Shown in pieces: positions 21,818 through 33,404 of a stretch of 64,000 bases of DNA. The stretch comes from Anodontia alba. Its lineage: Eukaryota; Mollusca; Bivalvia; Lucinida; Lucinidae. Each line of letters starts with the position of its first letter. Position 1 is the stretch's first letter. The translations under genes were made by a program, and so were the position numbers. Below the pieces are notes generated by a model. That model worked only from the letters and a program-made list of their open reading frames with translations. It had not been told where the DNA came from and did not search any database. The stretch covers positions 3,655,501-3,719,500 of the forward strand of contig OZ024825.1 in assembly GCA_964016985.1 (NCBI GenBank). The letters are read 5' to 3'.

Positions 21818-22456
21818 CCAGGCTCCGAGGTTATAAAACGTTTTCTTTTTCGTGCTCAACTCAGCTGAGCATAAAATTTCGTTGCTAATAAAAAATATGA
21901 AAATGTCAGCGACAATTGGCAATTTCATATTTATTAGCAGAGAAATGTTTATACTCAGCTATGTTTAGCAAGTAAGAATGTGCAACTGTTATTAATTTGC
22001 AGGACAAGTTTCATGCTAAGCTGAGTTAAGTATGAATATAGAATTCAAACATGGTTTTTCATGCATTAACCGGAGGCCGCGGTTTTCAACACCTCCCTAG
22101 GGACCTGGCGAATGTTAATGCCTTGAAAAACCATGTTCGATCGCTATTATTGCATAAAAACTGAACACATTTGCTACATTTCGCGTTATTTCTTACATTA
22201 TTTTGTTTCGCCTTTTCACCGATGTCTCGCGAGCATAATTTCCACGGACTATGCTCGTTCTAGGGCTGGGCAGTACAGTTCCCGTAACGGCAGCAAATCT
22301 GTGGCCCCGGTACGATCATATTGAAAGTTGCGTAGCCGTGCATTAACAGCGCGTGAATTGACTGTTCATACACGGCTTTTCGCCGGTTAATGCACAGCTA
22401 TTAATAACGCGCGACACTGCTTTTTATGTAATAATAAGTTTTATAACCTCGGGGCC
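21818..22456. mobile_element. Element E copy 1, split by element P
   Basis: The left part (21818-22036) has GAGGTTATAAAACG, TCAACTCAGCTGAGCATAAA, and the dyad AAATGTCAGCGACAATTGGC. The right end AAGTTTTATAACCTCGGGGCC (22436-22456) lies beyond element P. Family ends are CCGAGGTTATAAAAC and its complement. Confidence 0.7.
22040..22430. mobile_element. Element P copy 1
   Basis: About 390 bp, shared with 60255-60675 in opposite orientation: CATGGTTTTTCATGCATTAA, GACCTGGCGAATGTTAATGC, TTTTCACCGATGTCTCGCG, GTGCATTAACAGCGCGTG. Inner dyads around GCCGGTTAATGCAC; non-coding. Confidence 0.72.
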
Positions 22457-22712
22457 AGCTTCCTTTTCCCCAATATCCCCAACGAGTTGAACCCAATGCC
22501 ATACGGACTAACCAAACCGAACAATAAGACAGTAAACATGATGACAAAACACGTCCCACAGTGTGTATCCAGGCCCTGTGGTTATAAAACTGTTTTCATG
22601 CTCAAATCAGCCAAGCATGAAATTTATTTTGCTTATACTGTTTGCGAAAGGAACGGAATTAACTATTTTGGACTATTAAAAATTCCAATGATGTTCTCAA
22701 TACATTTAAAAA
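22457..22712. repeat. Element E fragment and spacer
   Basis: A one-end fragment of E (GGTTATAAAACTGTTTTCAT, AAATCAGCCAAGCATGAAAT) at about 22570-22640. Confidence 0.6.
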
Positions 22713-23213
22713 AAAGGTAAGAGAAAAGTCCAGGGAGTGCCACATTCACAAACCGCAGCCCTTCCCAGACCCCAAGAGGAAGAGGAAACCGACAAATCTA
22801 AACAAGCACAAACCGAACAAACGTACGAAAAGCACTAAGATTAGCTCTCTCTTCCCCAAGCGAGGTAATCGCAATATTAAAAGCACTGAATAACACAAGA
22901 ACAAAATGACACACGGAAAGACATACAACAAATCGCCTCGTAGAATAAACCACAAAGCAACAAAGAGTAAGACTAACACCGGGACCATCGCCTTAGAACG
23001 GTCGGTAGAGCAAACCACCGTGGGGTTTAATGCATTTTTACAGCTAGATAACTTCACCCTGGGTCCCGACGCTACTCTTAATACAGAAATATATAAAAAT
23101 TCGGTTCGCATAAAGGCTCCCAACTCAATCAATGCATCAAAGCGAAAACATAAAAATCAAATTAATCACTATAATAAACAAAGAGGAGTACTCATGGCTA
23201 ATTCTACTGTATG
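22713..23213 (-). mobile_element. Retroelement R copy 6 (3' UTR)
   Basis: Minus-strand 3' UTR copy. Its 3' end (T-tail, GGTAAGAGAAAAGTCCAGGG on plus) is at 22713. Its upstream limit is ACTGTATGC at about 23213, where plus-strand RT coding sequence starts. It keeps the same 128-codon frame as copy 1 (minus 22746-23132), with about 11 amino-acid changes and few silent ones, so it does not look constrained. Confidence 0.85.
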
Positions 23214-24905
23214 CTTAAATCTAAAAACTTTAAGGCTTCTAAACAGTCTACATATGATTTTCTACACTGTATACCACGTTACCTCATCAGCTTATAAAAG
23301 ATAAATTTGTTGATTTAATTAACCGAACGTTTATTCGGGAGAATACCCAATATTTGGCTTACAACGATGAATGTGCTTTTTTTCACTTCTGGTGTGTATA
23401 AGAATTACAATTTATGGTCTTGTCAAAAAGTCTGTGATGCCCTTATTTATTTTTTGGATAACATTTTTATTAGATTTTGAGCTAAACTTTATAAGCAAAC
23501 TATTGGTATTCCGATGGTAACTAATTGTGCTCCTCTTGTTGCAGATATGTTTCTTTTTTGTTATGAAAGAGATTTTATGAAGTCTTTCTGATGGGAAAAT
23601 CAGCTGACATTATTATGAGTTTCATCATAGTGCAGGTTATATTTTATTTCCTTTGGGATCATTGAAGCTATCCTGGTTATTTTGAAAATCAAATACCGCT
23701 TAAGCCGGCGCAGCGGGCGTATGCAGCCTCGCAAACTACAGTGTTGCGTATGGAGAAACTCAATCAAACCGAGTCTACGACTTTTGTGATTTTGTGTGTT
23801 CTTTGTTTACAAAGGGAGTACTTTTAGACCGTTCTGAGACGGTGGTTCCGGTTTAGTCTTACTCTTTGTTGCTTTGTGGTTTATTTTTCGAGGCGATTTG
23901 TTTTAAGTCTTGCCTTGTGCTATTTGTGTTATTTTGTTCTTGTGTTTTTAGTCCTTTTAGCATTGCGATACCTCGCTTGGGGAAGAGAGAGCTAATCTTA
24001 GTGCTTTTCGTATGTTTGTCGATTTGCGCGTGTTTGGTTTTGTCTGTTTCCTTTTCCTCTTGGTGTCTGTGAAGGGCTGTGGCTTGTCATTGTGGCACTC
24101 CCTGAACTACTTTTTTTTTTTTAATTCCACTTCAAGATACCTTGATATTTATTAAATATAGACAATATTTACTTTGACCAAATGGTGGACCGAATATATC
24201 CTACTGAACTCCAATTAAATAAAGCCAATTCTTCCAATACCGAGGCACCTTTTTTGGATTTGAATCTATGTATATTTAATGGTATAGTTTCTACCAAAAT
24301 TTATGATAAACGGGACGATTTGATTTTGATATAGTCAAATTTTCTATTCGGGATGGCGATGTGCCCTGGCGTACCTCATATGGGGTACACATATCTCAAC
24401 TTATTAGATTCGCCAGAGCTTCTTCAAATCTTAGTGATTTCAATTGCCATAATAAAGCCCTTACTGCCAAACTTCTTAGGCAGGGCTATCGTTATTTTAA
24501 CCCTCGTAAAGCGTTTTCGAAATTTTATTACAGATACAGTGCTTTGGCAGACAAATATAACGTCAGTCTGAAAACTCTTCTGCAACAAGATATATCGGAA
24601 CCAGAATTTTACGATGACTTAGTCTCCAGATTTAAAAAAAAATTGTAGAAAAATCTAACTCTTCGGAGCAATTCAGAAAACTAGTTAACCGTTATAAAAG
24701 AATTGGCTATAGCCTGGAGATTATGAGGCAGACTGCATGCCTAGTTATCAATCTTAGAACACACAAATAATAACACATCACACAATTGATTAGGATTGGT
24801 CATTGTCAGTAATGACAGACGAACGAACAGTTATCAACCAAATCATTGTTGATGGCTATAATTGCACGATGGCGGTTCGGGCCTCAAACGCAATGACAGC
24901 CTCTT
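23214..24905 (+). pseudogene. Retroelement R reverse transcriptase, broken
   Basis: Decayed RT of element R. In shifting plus frames: STYDF, TLYTTLPHQLIKDK, YNLWSCQKVCDALIYFLDNI, the RT motif GIPMVTNCAPLVADMFLF (normally GIPMGTNCAPL), an insertion of another R piece (about 23615-24120), then the catalytic region RYLDIY (normally YLDD) followed by NIDNIYFDQMVDRIYPTELQ. After it come APFLDLNL, TSYGVHISQLIRFARA, LLRQGYRYFN and RKAFSKFYYRYS, and the last part, EQFRKLVNRYKRIGY and EIMRQTACLV. At least four stops or frameshifts, and the second catalytic Asp is lost, so it is inactive. The GIPMGTNCAPL type of RT belongs to non-LTR or Penelope-like elements; I cannot settle the class. Confidence 0.85.
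23615..24120 (+). mobile_element. Retroelement R copy 2, inserted in the RT
   Basis: Starts inside a 271-bp monomer (TCATCATAGTGCAGGTTATA, AATACCGCTTAAGCCGGCGC, 23622-23812) and goes directly into the R 3' UTR (GACCGTTCTGAGACGGTGG to CACTCCCTGAACTAC plus T run). It splits the RT gene after GACATTATT, and RT coding resumes at AATTCCACTTCAAGATACC. Confidence 0.8.
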
Positions 24906-25490
24906 CGTAAAACTTTAACCAGTAGGTTGGGACATACGGTATGACTTTGGCTTGGCACGCCGTGGTTCAGCTATTGGTTTTCATTTACTCTGGTACAGAG
25001 TAGAATTAGCCAGGAGTACTCGTCTTTGTTTATTATAGTGATTAATTTGATTTTTTTTGTTTTTGCTTTGTATGCATTGACTGAGTTGGCAGCCTTTATG
25101 CGAACCGACTCTGTATTAAGAGTAGCACCGGGACACAGGGTTGAGTTGGCCGGCTGTAAAGTGCTTTAAACCCCTCAGTGGTTTATTCTACTGACCGTTC
25201 TAAGGCGAGGGTCCCGGGGTTAGTCTTACTCTTTGTTGCTTTGTGGTTTATTTTGTGAGGCGATTTGTTTTAAGTCTTGCCTAATGTTTTGTTCTTGTAT
25301 TTTTTCAGCCCTTTAAGCATTGCAATTACCTCGCTTGGGGAAGAGAGATCTAAAAGTGCTTTTCGTACGTTTGTTTGATTTGCGCTTGTTTGGTTTTGTC
25401 TGTTTCCTCTTCCTTTTGGTGTCTGGGAAGGGCTACGGCTTGTGATTGAGGCACTCCCTGGACTTCTCTTACCTTTTCAGCTCACCTGTC
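24906..25490 (+). mobile_element. Retroelement R 3' UTR (copy 3)
   Basis: 3' UTR belonging to the RT pseudogene, from AACTTTAACCAGTAGG to CCCTGGACTTCTCTTACC-TTTT. This joins the RT to the UTR seen in the other copies. It ends directly against a mollusc AGCT repeat. Confidence 0.85.
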
Positions 25491-26530
25491 ACGTAGTGAC
25501 AGGGTGAGCTTTTGCGATCACATTATGCTCGTTGTCCGTCGTTCGTGTATTTGTGTGTGCGTGCGTGTGTCCGTAAACAAATTCTTCAAACGACATCTCC
25601 TAAATCACTGATTTGATTTTGATCAAACTTCAAAGGAATAATTCCTCCTTAGTCTTCTTTCAAAGTTGTTCAAATGGATTCGGTCTTTTGCATAACTAGG
25701 TCACAGGAGCTAAAAATACATTTTTAACTGAAAACTTAAAAAAATCTTCTTGTCAGAAACCACTGAACTGATTTCAATATGATTTTGCAGAAATGTTCCT
25801 TTGGTGACCTTCTACCAAGATTGTTCAAGCCATTTGGATTCGACAAAAACATGGCCGCCGGAGGTGGGGGTGTGGGTATCCCTATATATCTATACAGAAA
25901 ACGTTAAAAATCTTCCTGTCAGAAACCACTGGACCGATTTCAATATAAAATGGCAGGAATTTCTTTTATAATCCTCTACCAAGATTGTTCAAGCCTTCAT
26001 GATCCGTCAAAAAACATGGCCGCCAGGGGACGGGGCTTATTTTCCTTATATATCTATATAGAAAACTTTAAAAATCTTCTTGTCAGAAACCACTGGACCG
26101 ATTTCAATATAACTTGGCAGAAATGTTTCCTTTGTGACCCTCTACCAAGATTGTCCAAGCCCTCATGATCCGTCAAAAAAGATGGCTGCTAGTGGGCGGG
26201 GATTATTTTCTATATATATCCATATAGAAAACTTTAAAAATGTTCTTGTCAGAAACCACCGGACCGATTTCAGTATAACTTGGCAGAAATGTTTCCTTTG
26301 TGACCCTTTGTGACCCTTTACCAAGATTGTTCAAGCCGTCATGATTCGTCAAAAACATGGCAGCTAGGGGCGGGGTTTATTTCCTCTATATATCTATATA
26401 GAAAACTTTAAAGTTCTTCGTTTCAGACACCCCTGGACCGATTTCAATATAACTTGGCTGGAATGTTTCTTATTTAACCCTCTACCAATATTGTTCAAGC
26501 CGTCATGATTCGTCAAAAAACATGGCCGCC
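25480..26530 (+). repeat. AGCT-hairpin repeat with a 156-174-bp tandem array
   Basis: Begins with the hairpin AGCTCACCTGTCACGTAGTG...CAGGGTGAGCT and CGTTGTCCGTCGTTCGTG. Then five units start with TCAGAAACCACTGGACCGAT at about 25752, 25918, 26092, 26248 and 26422. Each contains CTCTACCAAGATTGTTCAAG, a CATGGCCGCC-like motif and TATATCTATATAGAAAAC. Repeats of this type are, to my knowledge, common in bivalve and gastropod DNA. Confidence 0.9.
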
Positions 26531-26549
26531 ACGGGGTGGGGCTTGTTTT

Positions 26550-26553
<4 letters not shown>

Positions 26554-26638
<85 letters not shown>
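26554..26638. repeat. (TA)n microsatellite
   Basis: About 42 uninterrupted TA units following the tandem array. It looks like an expansion of the TATATATCTATATAG segment of the unit. Long open frames through it are artefacts. Confidence 0.98.
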
Positions 26639-26639
<1 letters not shown>

Positions 26640-26640
<1 letters not shown>

Positions 26641-26765
26641 AATCGAACAAACGTACAAAAAAGCACTAAGATTAGCTCTCTCTTCCCCAAGTGAGGTAAT
26701 CGCAACTAAAAGGACTGAAAAACACAAGAACAAAATGACACACGGTAAGACACACAACAAACCGG
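26640..26765 (-). mobile_element. Retroelement R copy 7, fragment
   Basis: Matches ATCGAACAAACGTAC, TCTCTCTTCCCCAAGTGAGG and CAAAATGACACACGGTAAGA of the antisense UTR; both ends missing. Confidence 0.85.
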
Positions 26766-29019
26766 TTTATTGCAACTGAATTCAATGTAACTGAACTGAT
26801 CTTATTTCCACGATATATATGCTAATATCCAGCATAAAGCTCTTTTCTTTGCTTCTGGGAATATTTTTAAATAGTTTAATTATATATGGACATAATGGCC
26901 ACCTCGGCCAACCGAACAAAGTAAATAAATGAAATACCATTTTAGCAAACTTCTGTTTCCGACTAATGAGAGGCTGAACATGAAAGTTATATATAAAAAA
27001 ATACTTAGCGACTTCAGACTTGAAGTCGTTTGGAAATATGGGAAGATGGACGGCGGATGGATGACGGACCGAAAGTGAGCGCGATAGCTAAACTAAGTCG
27101 AAGGCTCAGTTCAATTCCAACAGTGCCAAGAAAGACTGTATAATGCGCACGAATGAAAATGAAACCGTCTGATATATCTGTTCAATGTATAAAATTTTAC
27201 GCCACGGAGTATAAAGTATATAGGGCTCTCATTATAATATATGGAGACTATAAATGTGGAAAAATCAGGACAATGACTCAGCAGTAGACATTAACATAGA
27301 AGTCTCTTAGAAGAAGCATCTGATGTGGAACTACACTGTTTGTAAATATCCATTCTTGGGACAAGAAAACCTTAAACCAACACCATATTAATCGTGACCC
27401 ATATATTCCATTTCCAATGTTTTTGTTGTTTTAGCTTGGTCGTATGTAATCATTTCTAACATCGTAAATGACAGTTTTCTTGTTTTGCTGCCCTGTTCCC
27501 GCACACAGCTGCCGTAGGTAGTGCCGACATCTGTGATTCTAGGGTTTATGTATGGTATCAATGGTTCTAAACAACCTCAATTTGCTGCTGCCTCTAAAAC
27601 GGTAAAAATCATAATTTCCTGAAAATCTCAAGTTCTTGATTAATAGTAGCATCTTTGGAGTAATTATTTTATTCTTAAATATGACTCCTCTTGAATAATA
27701 TATATGTTTAGAGATTTAAGCTATAATAGAGCTCAGCATACCAAACGTTTAAGATTTTATTGCATAATGCATAACAATTTGCATGATAAACACCTCAAGC
27801 AGGACAATATTCATCAGACTATGCAAATGCGTCAAAATTTATCGGCCTCTCTGAATACCCTGTGAAAAAAAGGGGTAAGAGAAAAGTCCAGGGAGTGCCG
27901 AAATCACAAACCGCAGCCCTTCCCAGACCACTGCGTTATGGAAAGTGATAGTCCAACCATTGATACATTGGGCGCATCCGGGTAATTTACACATCGATTT
28001 TTCTGTCATCCCTTTTGATGGCACGCAGAGTTTAGAATTTTAGGTACCGGGTTCTCCATTTGGTTTCCATGTTCTTTTGACAGGCTTAGGCATTCAAACA
28101 TACACGCTAGAGAGCACCAAAACCATACAATTATGGTAAAATGCAGCACTATTGGATCCGGCAAAATACGATTGAGGTGGGGAAAGTACGGACACAAGAA
28201 GGTAAAATACGGATATAGGTTAAACGTTAGGGAAAAAATATCTGCCTCTCATATTACAGTCCTCGTATCTCCACTCTTGACCTTCTTCTACTCTACCTTT
28301 ACCCTTTTATCCCACTTCCTAGTCTTGACCCATGCCTCACTCTCCACTGACGCGTTTGTCATCTCCTCTCCTCTGTCTTATGTTCTCTAATTCTCCTTTG
28401 TCTTCGCTCCCGAACCATCCTCCTCCCGTCTCTCGTTTCCTATCTCCAGAAACTTTGATTCCCATCCCACTACTCTTCTCCCAATACCATTTGGGACCGC
28501 TATTTATAATTGTCAAAAGATTAGCTACATACTCGCCAGAAACATGGCTGCTCAAAATTCTTCCTGTCCGTGATTTTCTGAGTAGTAGAATTGTAGGTTC
28601 AGTACGGACAATTCAAACTAGCTAGTAGCATAAAATTGAGATTTGTTTTAATGAACGAGATATTCACTGGGAAAACAAAACAATTTTACTTCATTTTTTA
28701 ACTATTTTTATTTAACGAATTTCATAGTGAATACCTATAAACAACTAGCTATCTCTGGCTTTGATTTTACGTTATTATTGGATTTTTGACATAATCCAAA
28801 CTTACGTGATGGTTGAACAAATTATTTTATACCATTGCAAAGGGAGAGAAGTACCTAGAATACGGTTTGTTGAATATCCGATTGATCTTCTTAAAGACAA
28901 ACTTTAAGTTAATCCTAAACGTACTGGGATAATCATTCCATGAGTGTTTGTCTACCTAGTTATTGATATTTTTCACAACTCGATATTTTTGCTATCGTGA
29001 CTCAAACCTACGCGGTAGA
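26766..29019. other. Mostly unassigned AT-rich DNA
   Basis: Includes a 65-bp R 3'-end fragment (next entry) and a pyrimidine-rich segment (28255-28500) that gives meaningless open frames on both strands. No exon with credible splice sites was found. Confidence 0.45.
27868..27932 (-). mobile_element. Retroelement R copy 8, terminal 65 bp only
   Basis: GGGGTAAGAGAAAAGTCCAG and CCGCAGCCCTTCCCAGACC match the extreme 3' end of R: a severely 5'-truncated insertion. Confidence 0.8.
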
Positions 29020-29072
29020 CATTACAAAAACAAGCCTATTCAAATATACAGAAAATTCTACCACCAAATAAA
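29020..29072 (-). mobile_element. MITE-A end fragment
   Basis: CATTACAAAAACAAGCCTAT and CAAATATACAGAAAATTC only. Confidence 0.75.
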
Positions 29073-29886
29073 AGCTCTGTAAGCACTGCACCATGCCCCG
29101 CCACTGCACTTACATCAAGCAAGTGCCATAACTCTGTCAAAAATGAAATCAAAGGAAGGTGCATTAGTCTTTCCCTAAATAGAGTTGACATGAATATATG
29201 ATTGAGATGACTATTTTCAATGTTCAAAGGACCATATCTATTTTTTTTCGGCGTAGCTGTATAAGCTGGCTTTTGACATACTTATTGGTATTAGTCTCGA
29301 ATGAATAAATAGTAATTTGCAATTGGTTAAAAATGTGTAAACTTCTGCAAACAAGTAGGTATAAGTATAGAATTTACCGATGTTTAACAGATATACTCGT
29401 GACTGAACAATCACTTAATTATGACATTTGTCTATTTAAAGTTGTACAGTATGGCAATGCAGATGTTAACAATCGAAACAATACCCATAATTTGAATAAT
29501 ATCGATAAAATAGTTGCAATGAAATAAATGATAATAGACGAGCTTTTAATTTTGTACAGTGTAACTAAATGTTTGATGTAAGCGGCCCAAACGCTAATCG
29601 AACAAGGGGCGTTCAAGTTTACTTCTCTCCACTGTGTCGATAATATACAGAATTATCATGTGCCCTATATTATGTGCAAAAAAGGATGTAAAATCGCATG
29701 GTTTAATTTTATATAATAAATAAACAGGAACTATGCCTTAAGCTTAATAGAAATGTTGGCAACATAAATATTGTTCATTCTTAACTATGAATTAGGTTTG
29801 TTGAACACCCCTTTTATTTTTTTCGCGGTGTAAGCGGCCTATTGCGTCGGAGCGTAAACGACACGAAGAAATATTACTTTTTTTAG
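29073..29886. other. Unassigned stretch
   Basis: No exon. Short open frames at 29036-29616 are unsupported. Confidence 0.4.
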
Positions 29887-30243
29887 CTCCGGTTCAGGTA
29901 GGATTTTTTAGAATATCATTATTCATACCGAATGGAATTTGTTCAAATAAGCGCAGAGTACGCATAAAATCAAGTTCTTTCTGGTGGTGTAAGCGCTATT
30001 CTGCGATCTGGTCTAATTCTCGAGAACATTCGAAGAATGTTTTTGCTGTCAATCTGGGTCACCGGGACAATGTACATGAATTTTGACGAAAAACATTCTC
30101 CGAATGTTCTCGAGAATCCGACCATATTGCAGAATAGCACTGACCACCAGAAAGATCTTGATTTTCCGCATATTCTGTGCTTTATTTGAAAAAAATTCCA
30201 TCAGGTATAAATCGAGATATTCTAAAACATCCTGAAGCCGAGC
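29887..30243. repeat. Foldback with two long arms
   Basis: The arms (29887-30046 and 30080-30243, about 160 bp each) are diverged complements: TTTTAGAATATC/GATATTCTAAAA, TTTCTGGTGG, CTATTCTGCGATCTGGTC, TTCTCGAGAACATTCGAAGA. The loop is about 30 nt. No open frame; about 15-20% mismatch by eye. Confidence 0.8.
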
Positions 30244-32254
30244 CAAACAAAGTAACAAACTCTGTGCACCTAGTCATTTGGTCACGTGGATTCCCCACTG
30301 CAATCATACTGTCTGAAACATCAATATGTAGGAGGGCCGAATGATTGTTCAAAGTTTATGAATAGAGTTATCCCTCGTATTGCTATAGCAACCAAATCTT
30401 GTTGGATTGTTTTTTTTTTTTTTTTTTTTGTTTGTTTTTTTTTTGTTGTTTTTTTTTCACAGAAATTTTTCTTAAATAGAATGTCTTTAAATCTTGTTAA
30501 AAGAATTCTGTTCCGTCTCAAAATATGGCTTCCAGTTGGCTTGGTTAGGAATTATGTAGAGTAAACTTGACAGTTCTTCTTCTGCACAAACTATGGTCCA
30601 ATTTCAAAATTTTTGTACAAACGTTCCACAGGTGAATGTCTATCTAATTTGTTCAAATTATTTTTGTTGGTTCCTCATATGTCTGTCTAGAACACTTCGA
30701 ACATTTTGTAATCAACAACTAACTAGATTTCAACAATACTCACAAACATCACTGGATTGACCATCCATCATTTTTTTTTTTTTCAAATTAATTTGTGTCA
30801 CCAATAAAAAAAAAAATAAATAACCAACAAAGGGAAGGGTCTGATATATATATATATGCAGAAAACTTTGAAAATATTCTTCCACCAGGTTAAAAAAAAT
30901 CTGCTTCCCAGGTGAGCAATCCATGGCCATCATGACCCTCTATTACAAATTAAATATATTTTTTTTTTCAGTTTTTGCCAGTCTTCAGGGCGAGTGTTAC
31001 ACTTTACTCTTTATCAAAAAGGTGCATGGTTGGCAAGGATTTTTCAAATACTGGTTTAGTATATAAATTAACACACAAAAATTACATGCTTTACATTTAT
31101 ATGCTAAATTGCTTTTCATAATTTAGCACAGATACTTACACATCTGAGTGCACTCCCTTTCCTGCCAACCCTTGCAATATATATAATGTCTTACAGTATT
31201 AAAACTTTGTTGATAGTTTGAATTCGTAATAAAGTTTATATTTTAGAAGCCTTCTTCTTTTCATATTGAACCACAAAGTAGTTTCAATTATCATATTCCA
31301 GTACATGTACCTCTTACGCCGTTTGTCTTTTTTAAAGATATTTCTTGTTTCTTTTCTCCACTGATTTTTTATATATTTTTCACAATAACATTTTGATAAT
31401 TTCACACATTTGGAAAGTTAAAATTGCCATTTTTACTTTGTAAAAATTAAAAATATTGATTTTTTTAAATCAATGAATAGAACAAAACGTAAGTGTTTAG
31501 GTATCACGACAAAGGAATTTGCATTACATCATTATAAAAGTTTATAAAATAATTTATGACATAGTTCAAAATGATGAGACCAGTTTTTTGCATAAGTCAG
31601 ACATACTTTTTAGCCATTAAATTAATTTTGAGCTAAATATTTGAGAACGAAGCATAGAAACAGAAACGACAAATGGTTCCTAATAAGAACTTGTTACTCT
31701 CAAATGTTTTGTTTGTATTCAAAAGAAACACAAAACAAAACACATCCATCCAAGTAATGTCGAAAGGACAGTAAATATGAAATTAAATCACCCCTAACAG
31801 CCTACGACATAACGATGATGAGGAGCCTTATTTTGCCAGTAACTAGTTTTCTTCGGAATCCATTTAAAATACTTATGATTTTATAAAAATCAGGATATTT
31901 ATTTTGGGCACAAAATTCAGTAATACATGAACTGTCTATAAGCTTCTGAAACACATGGGATATTCAGACACTTTGACAATCTATGCTTATATTAAGTAAC
32001 ACGTACAGTTTTAGGACAGTCGGTCGCAGTATCTATGATAATGAGAATGTGTATGGAGACTGCGGTTTTGGTGTACAATAGTACTGAAGTGGACATATTT
32101 GTGCTAACAGCAATTTTTCAATGCTCTGTGCACACTTCGTGATGTTTGCATAACTCCGAGCAAATGATACAGTCGGAGCTATATGCACATCGCGGTGTTG
32201 ATGACGTAGGTTGTTGACCCTGTCAACACTTTGATAGCATCTAAAATGTATTCC
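30244..32254. other. AT-rich, mostly unassigned
   Basis: Contains a T/G-rich tract (30408-30460), short A or T runs near 30770 and 30960, and a (TA)n run at 30843. No coding or mobile feature recognised. Confidence 0.45.
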
Positions 32255-32495
32255 TGGGCCCGGTTTTTCAAAGCGTCGTTAGCTTAACGAGCTCGTTAAG
32301 GGTCATTTCGTTAACTGTTTTAGCGGGTTCAGTATACAATATTCTGAAATTTTTTGCTGAAAAAATGTGAGTAGCTTTTGCAAAAGCTACTCACATTTTT
32401 TCAGCAAAAAATTTCAGCATATTTGCATATCACTCGATGTAAATTTTAACGAATCGTTAACTAACGATGTCGTTAGCTTTGAACAACTGGGCCCT
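32255..32495. mobile_element. Element F copy 2
   Basis: GGGCCCGGTTTTTCAAAGCG to TTTGAACAACTGGGCCC, with CGTTAGCTTAACGAGCTCG near the left end and a perfect TGAGTAGCTTTTGCAAAAGC dyad at the centre. Confidence 0.85.
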
Positions 32496-32574
32496 GATCG
32501 TGAGATTCTCTTCTGTTTAGAAACAGATTGACAGTATTAACATTTTAAGGAGGAAGCTGATAATTCTGAGAAAA

Positions 32575-32700
32575 TGTTTCTTATTTCTCCATAAAACAAC
32601 AACAACATAACTTGTGGGTACTAAATAAAAGCGCATCGGCGTCGTGGATACTCATAAGAAGCGCATCGACGAGGCGCTTCTTATGGGTATCGCAACTAAG
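32575..32700. repeat. Foldback U copy 3
   Basis: TTGTGGGTACTAAATAAAAG, GCGCATCG and AAGAAGCGCATCGACGAGGC-type arms. It looks internally duplicated. Confidence 0.65.
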
Positions 32701-32919
32701 GCTGGCACAATTAACTGGATAATCGATTCATTGATCGATACATTCCACAAAAATGATTATCCTTACAGATTTGCTAATAATCGATCATTTGATTTCTGTG
32801 TCTGTTACATTATCGTATTTACCCTTAGTATTCAGACACCTAAACTCCTTACCATTCTTTATCTAAAATTTGAACAAGTACAATTTACTACCTAATGTTG
32901 TGTCTTAAAAAGCTGGATG

Positions 32920-32992
32920 AGTGGCAAACAGTGCACCCTGGTGAGATGTCGCGTTTTGCGGCATCTCATCTGGGTCTACAATGTTGGCTTAG
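32920..32992. repeat. B-type hairpin
   Basis: GTGGCAAACAGTGCACCCTG with GATGTCGCGTTTTGCGGCATC at the apex. Confidence 0.8.
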
Positions 32993-33080
32993 GCCTTTCT
33001 GACCAAATAAATACAATAAATTATAACGTATCATTAGAGTCATGCTAAGGGAGACAGGTAAAATTATGACCAAATCTCTA

Positions 33081-33086
33081 TTTATT
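33081..33086 (-). promoter_or_regulatory. Candidate poly(A) signal of the syntaxin-like gene
   Basis: AATAAA on the minus strand about 185 nt after the stop codon, in an otherwise AT-rich 3' region. The distance suits a short 3' UTR, but the hexamer is common in DNA of this composition. Confidence 0.35.
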
Positions 33087-33271
33087 ACTAATCAATTATA
33101 GATCACAATGGCCGGGCTGATAATATATTATCTTTTCAACTCTCATTAACCAGCCTTAATCGCAATATATGGTAAAGTGGAGAACATTTTTCCAGAACTA
33201 TCATCTAATACTTCTGGACAATAGCCACAATGATGAAACGAATGATGGCAAAATGATCACCTGCATGATAA

Positions 33272-33376
33272 TTACTTGGTCTGGGTGACAACAATGGCAA
33301 TAATAGTTCCAATAACGGCTAATAATATGAACAGAACTACAGTAATGCAGCAACATCGTTTTCTGCGAGCTCTTAT
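33272..33376 (-). CDS. Syntaxin last exon: basic/Cys juxtamembrane and TM anchor
   Basis: Last coding exon: acceptor TTTATTTAACTTTCAG, 34 codons and a TAA stop. The product starts IRARRKRCCC, then has about 20 hydrophobic residues (ITVVLFILLAVIGTIIAIVV), and ends TQTK. The polybasic stretch followed by a tail-anchor helix and a very short C-terminus is the standard end of a syntaxin (compare KARRKK in syntaxin 1 and SRKK in syntaxin 12). The three cysteines are plausible palmitoylation sites (inference). The start phase is 0, matching the SNARE exon before it. A MITE (T1) begins about 27 nt upstream of the acceptor, so the branch point must lie in or beside that element. Confidence 0.88.
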   Translation of the reverse strand: MRARRKRCCCITVVLFILLAVIGTIIAIVVTQTK

Positions 33377-33404
33377 CTGAAAGTTAAATAAAGAAACATA
33401 ACGA

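Noticed and set aside
22906..23304. 132-codon plus-strand frame (MTHGKTYNKSPRRINHKATK), also at minus 15518-15916
   Set aside because: It is antisense to the R 3' UTR, runs across the R6/RT junction, and appears wherever the UTR appears; no domain and no independent support.
26394..26779. Open frames of 85-103 codons around 26.5 kb
   Set aside because: They consist of IYIYIY from the (TA)n tract plus R-element UTR.
28133..28625. Pro/Ser/Leu-rich open frames on both strands
   Set aside because: A pyrimidine-rich segment keeps several frames open by composition; no splice sites or motifs.
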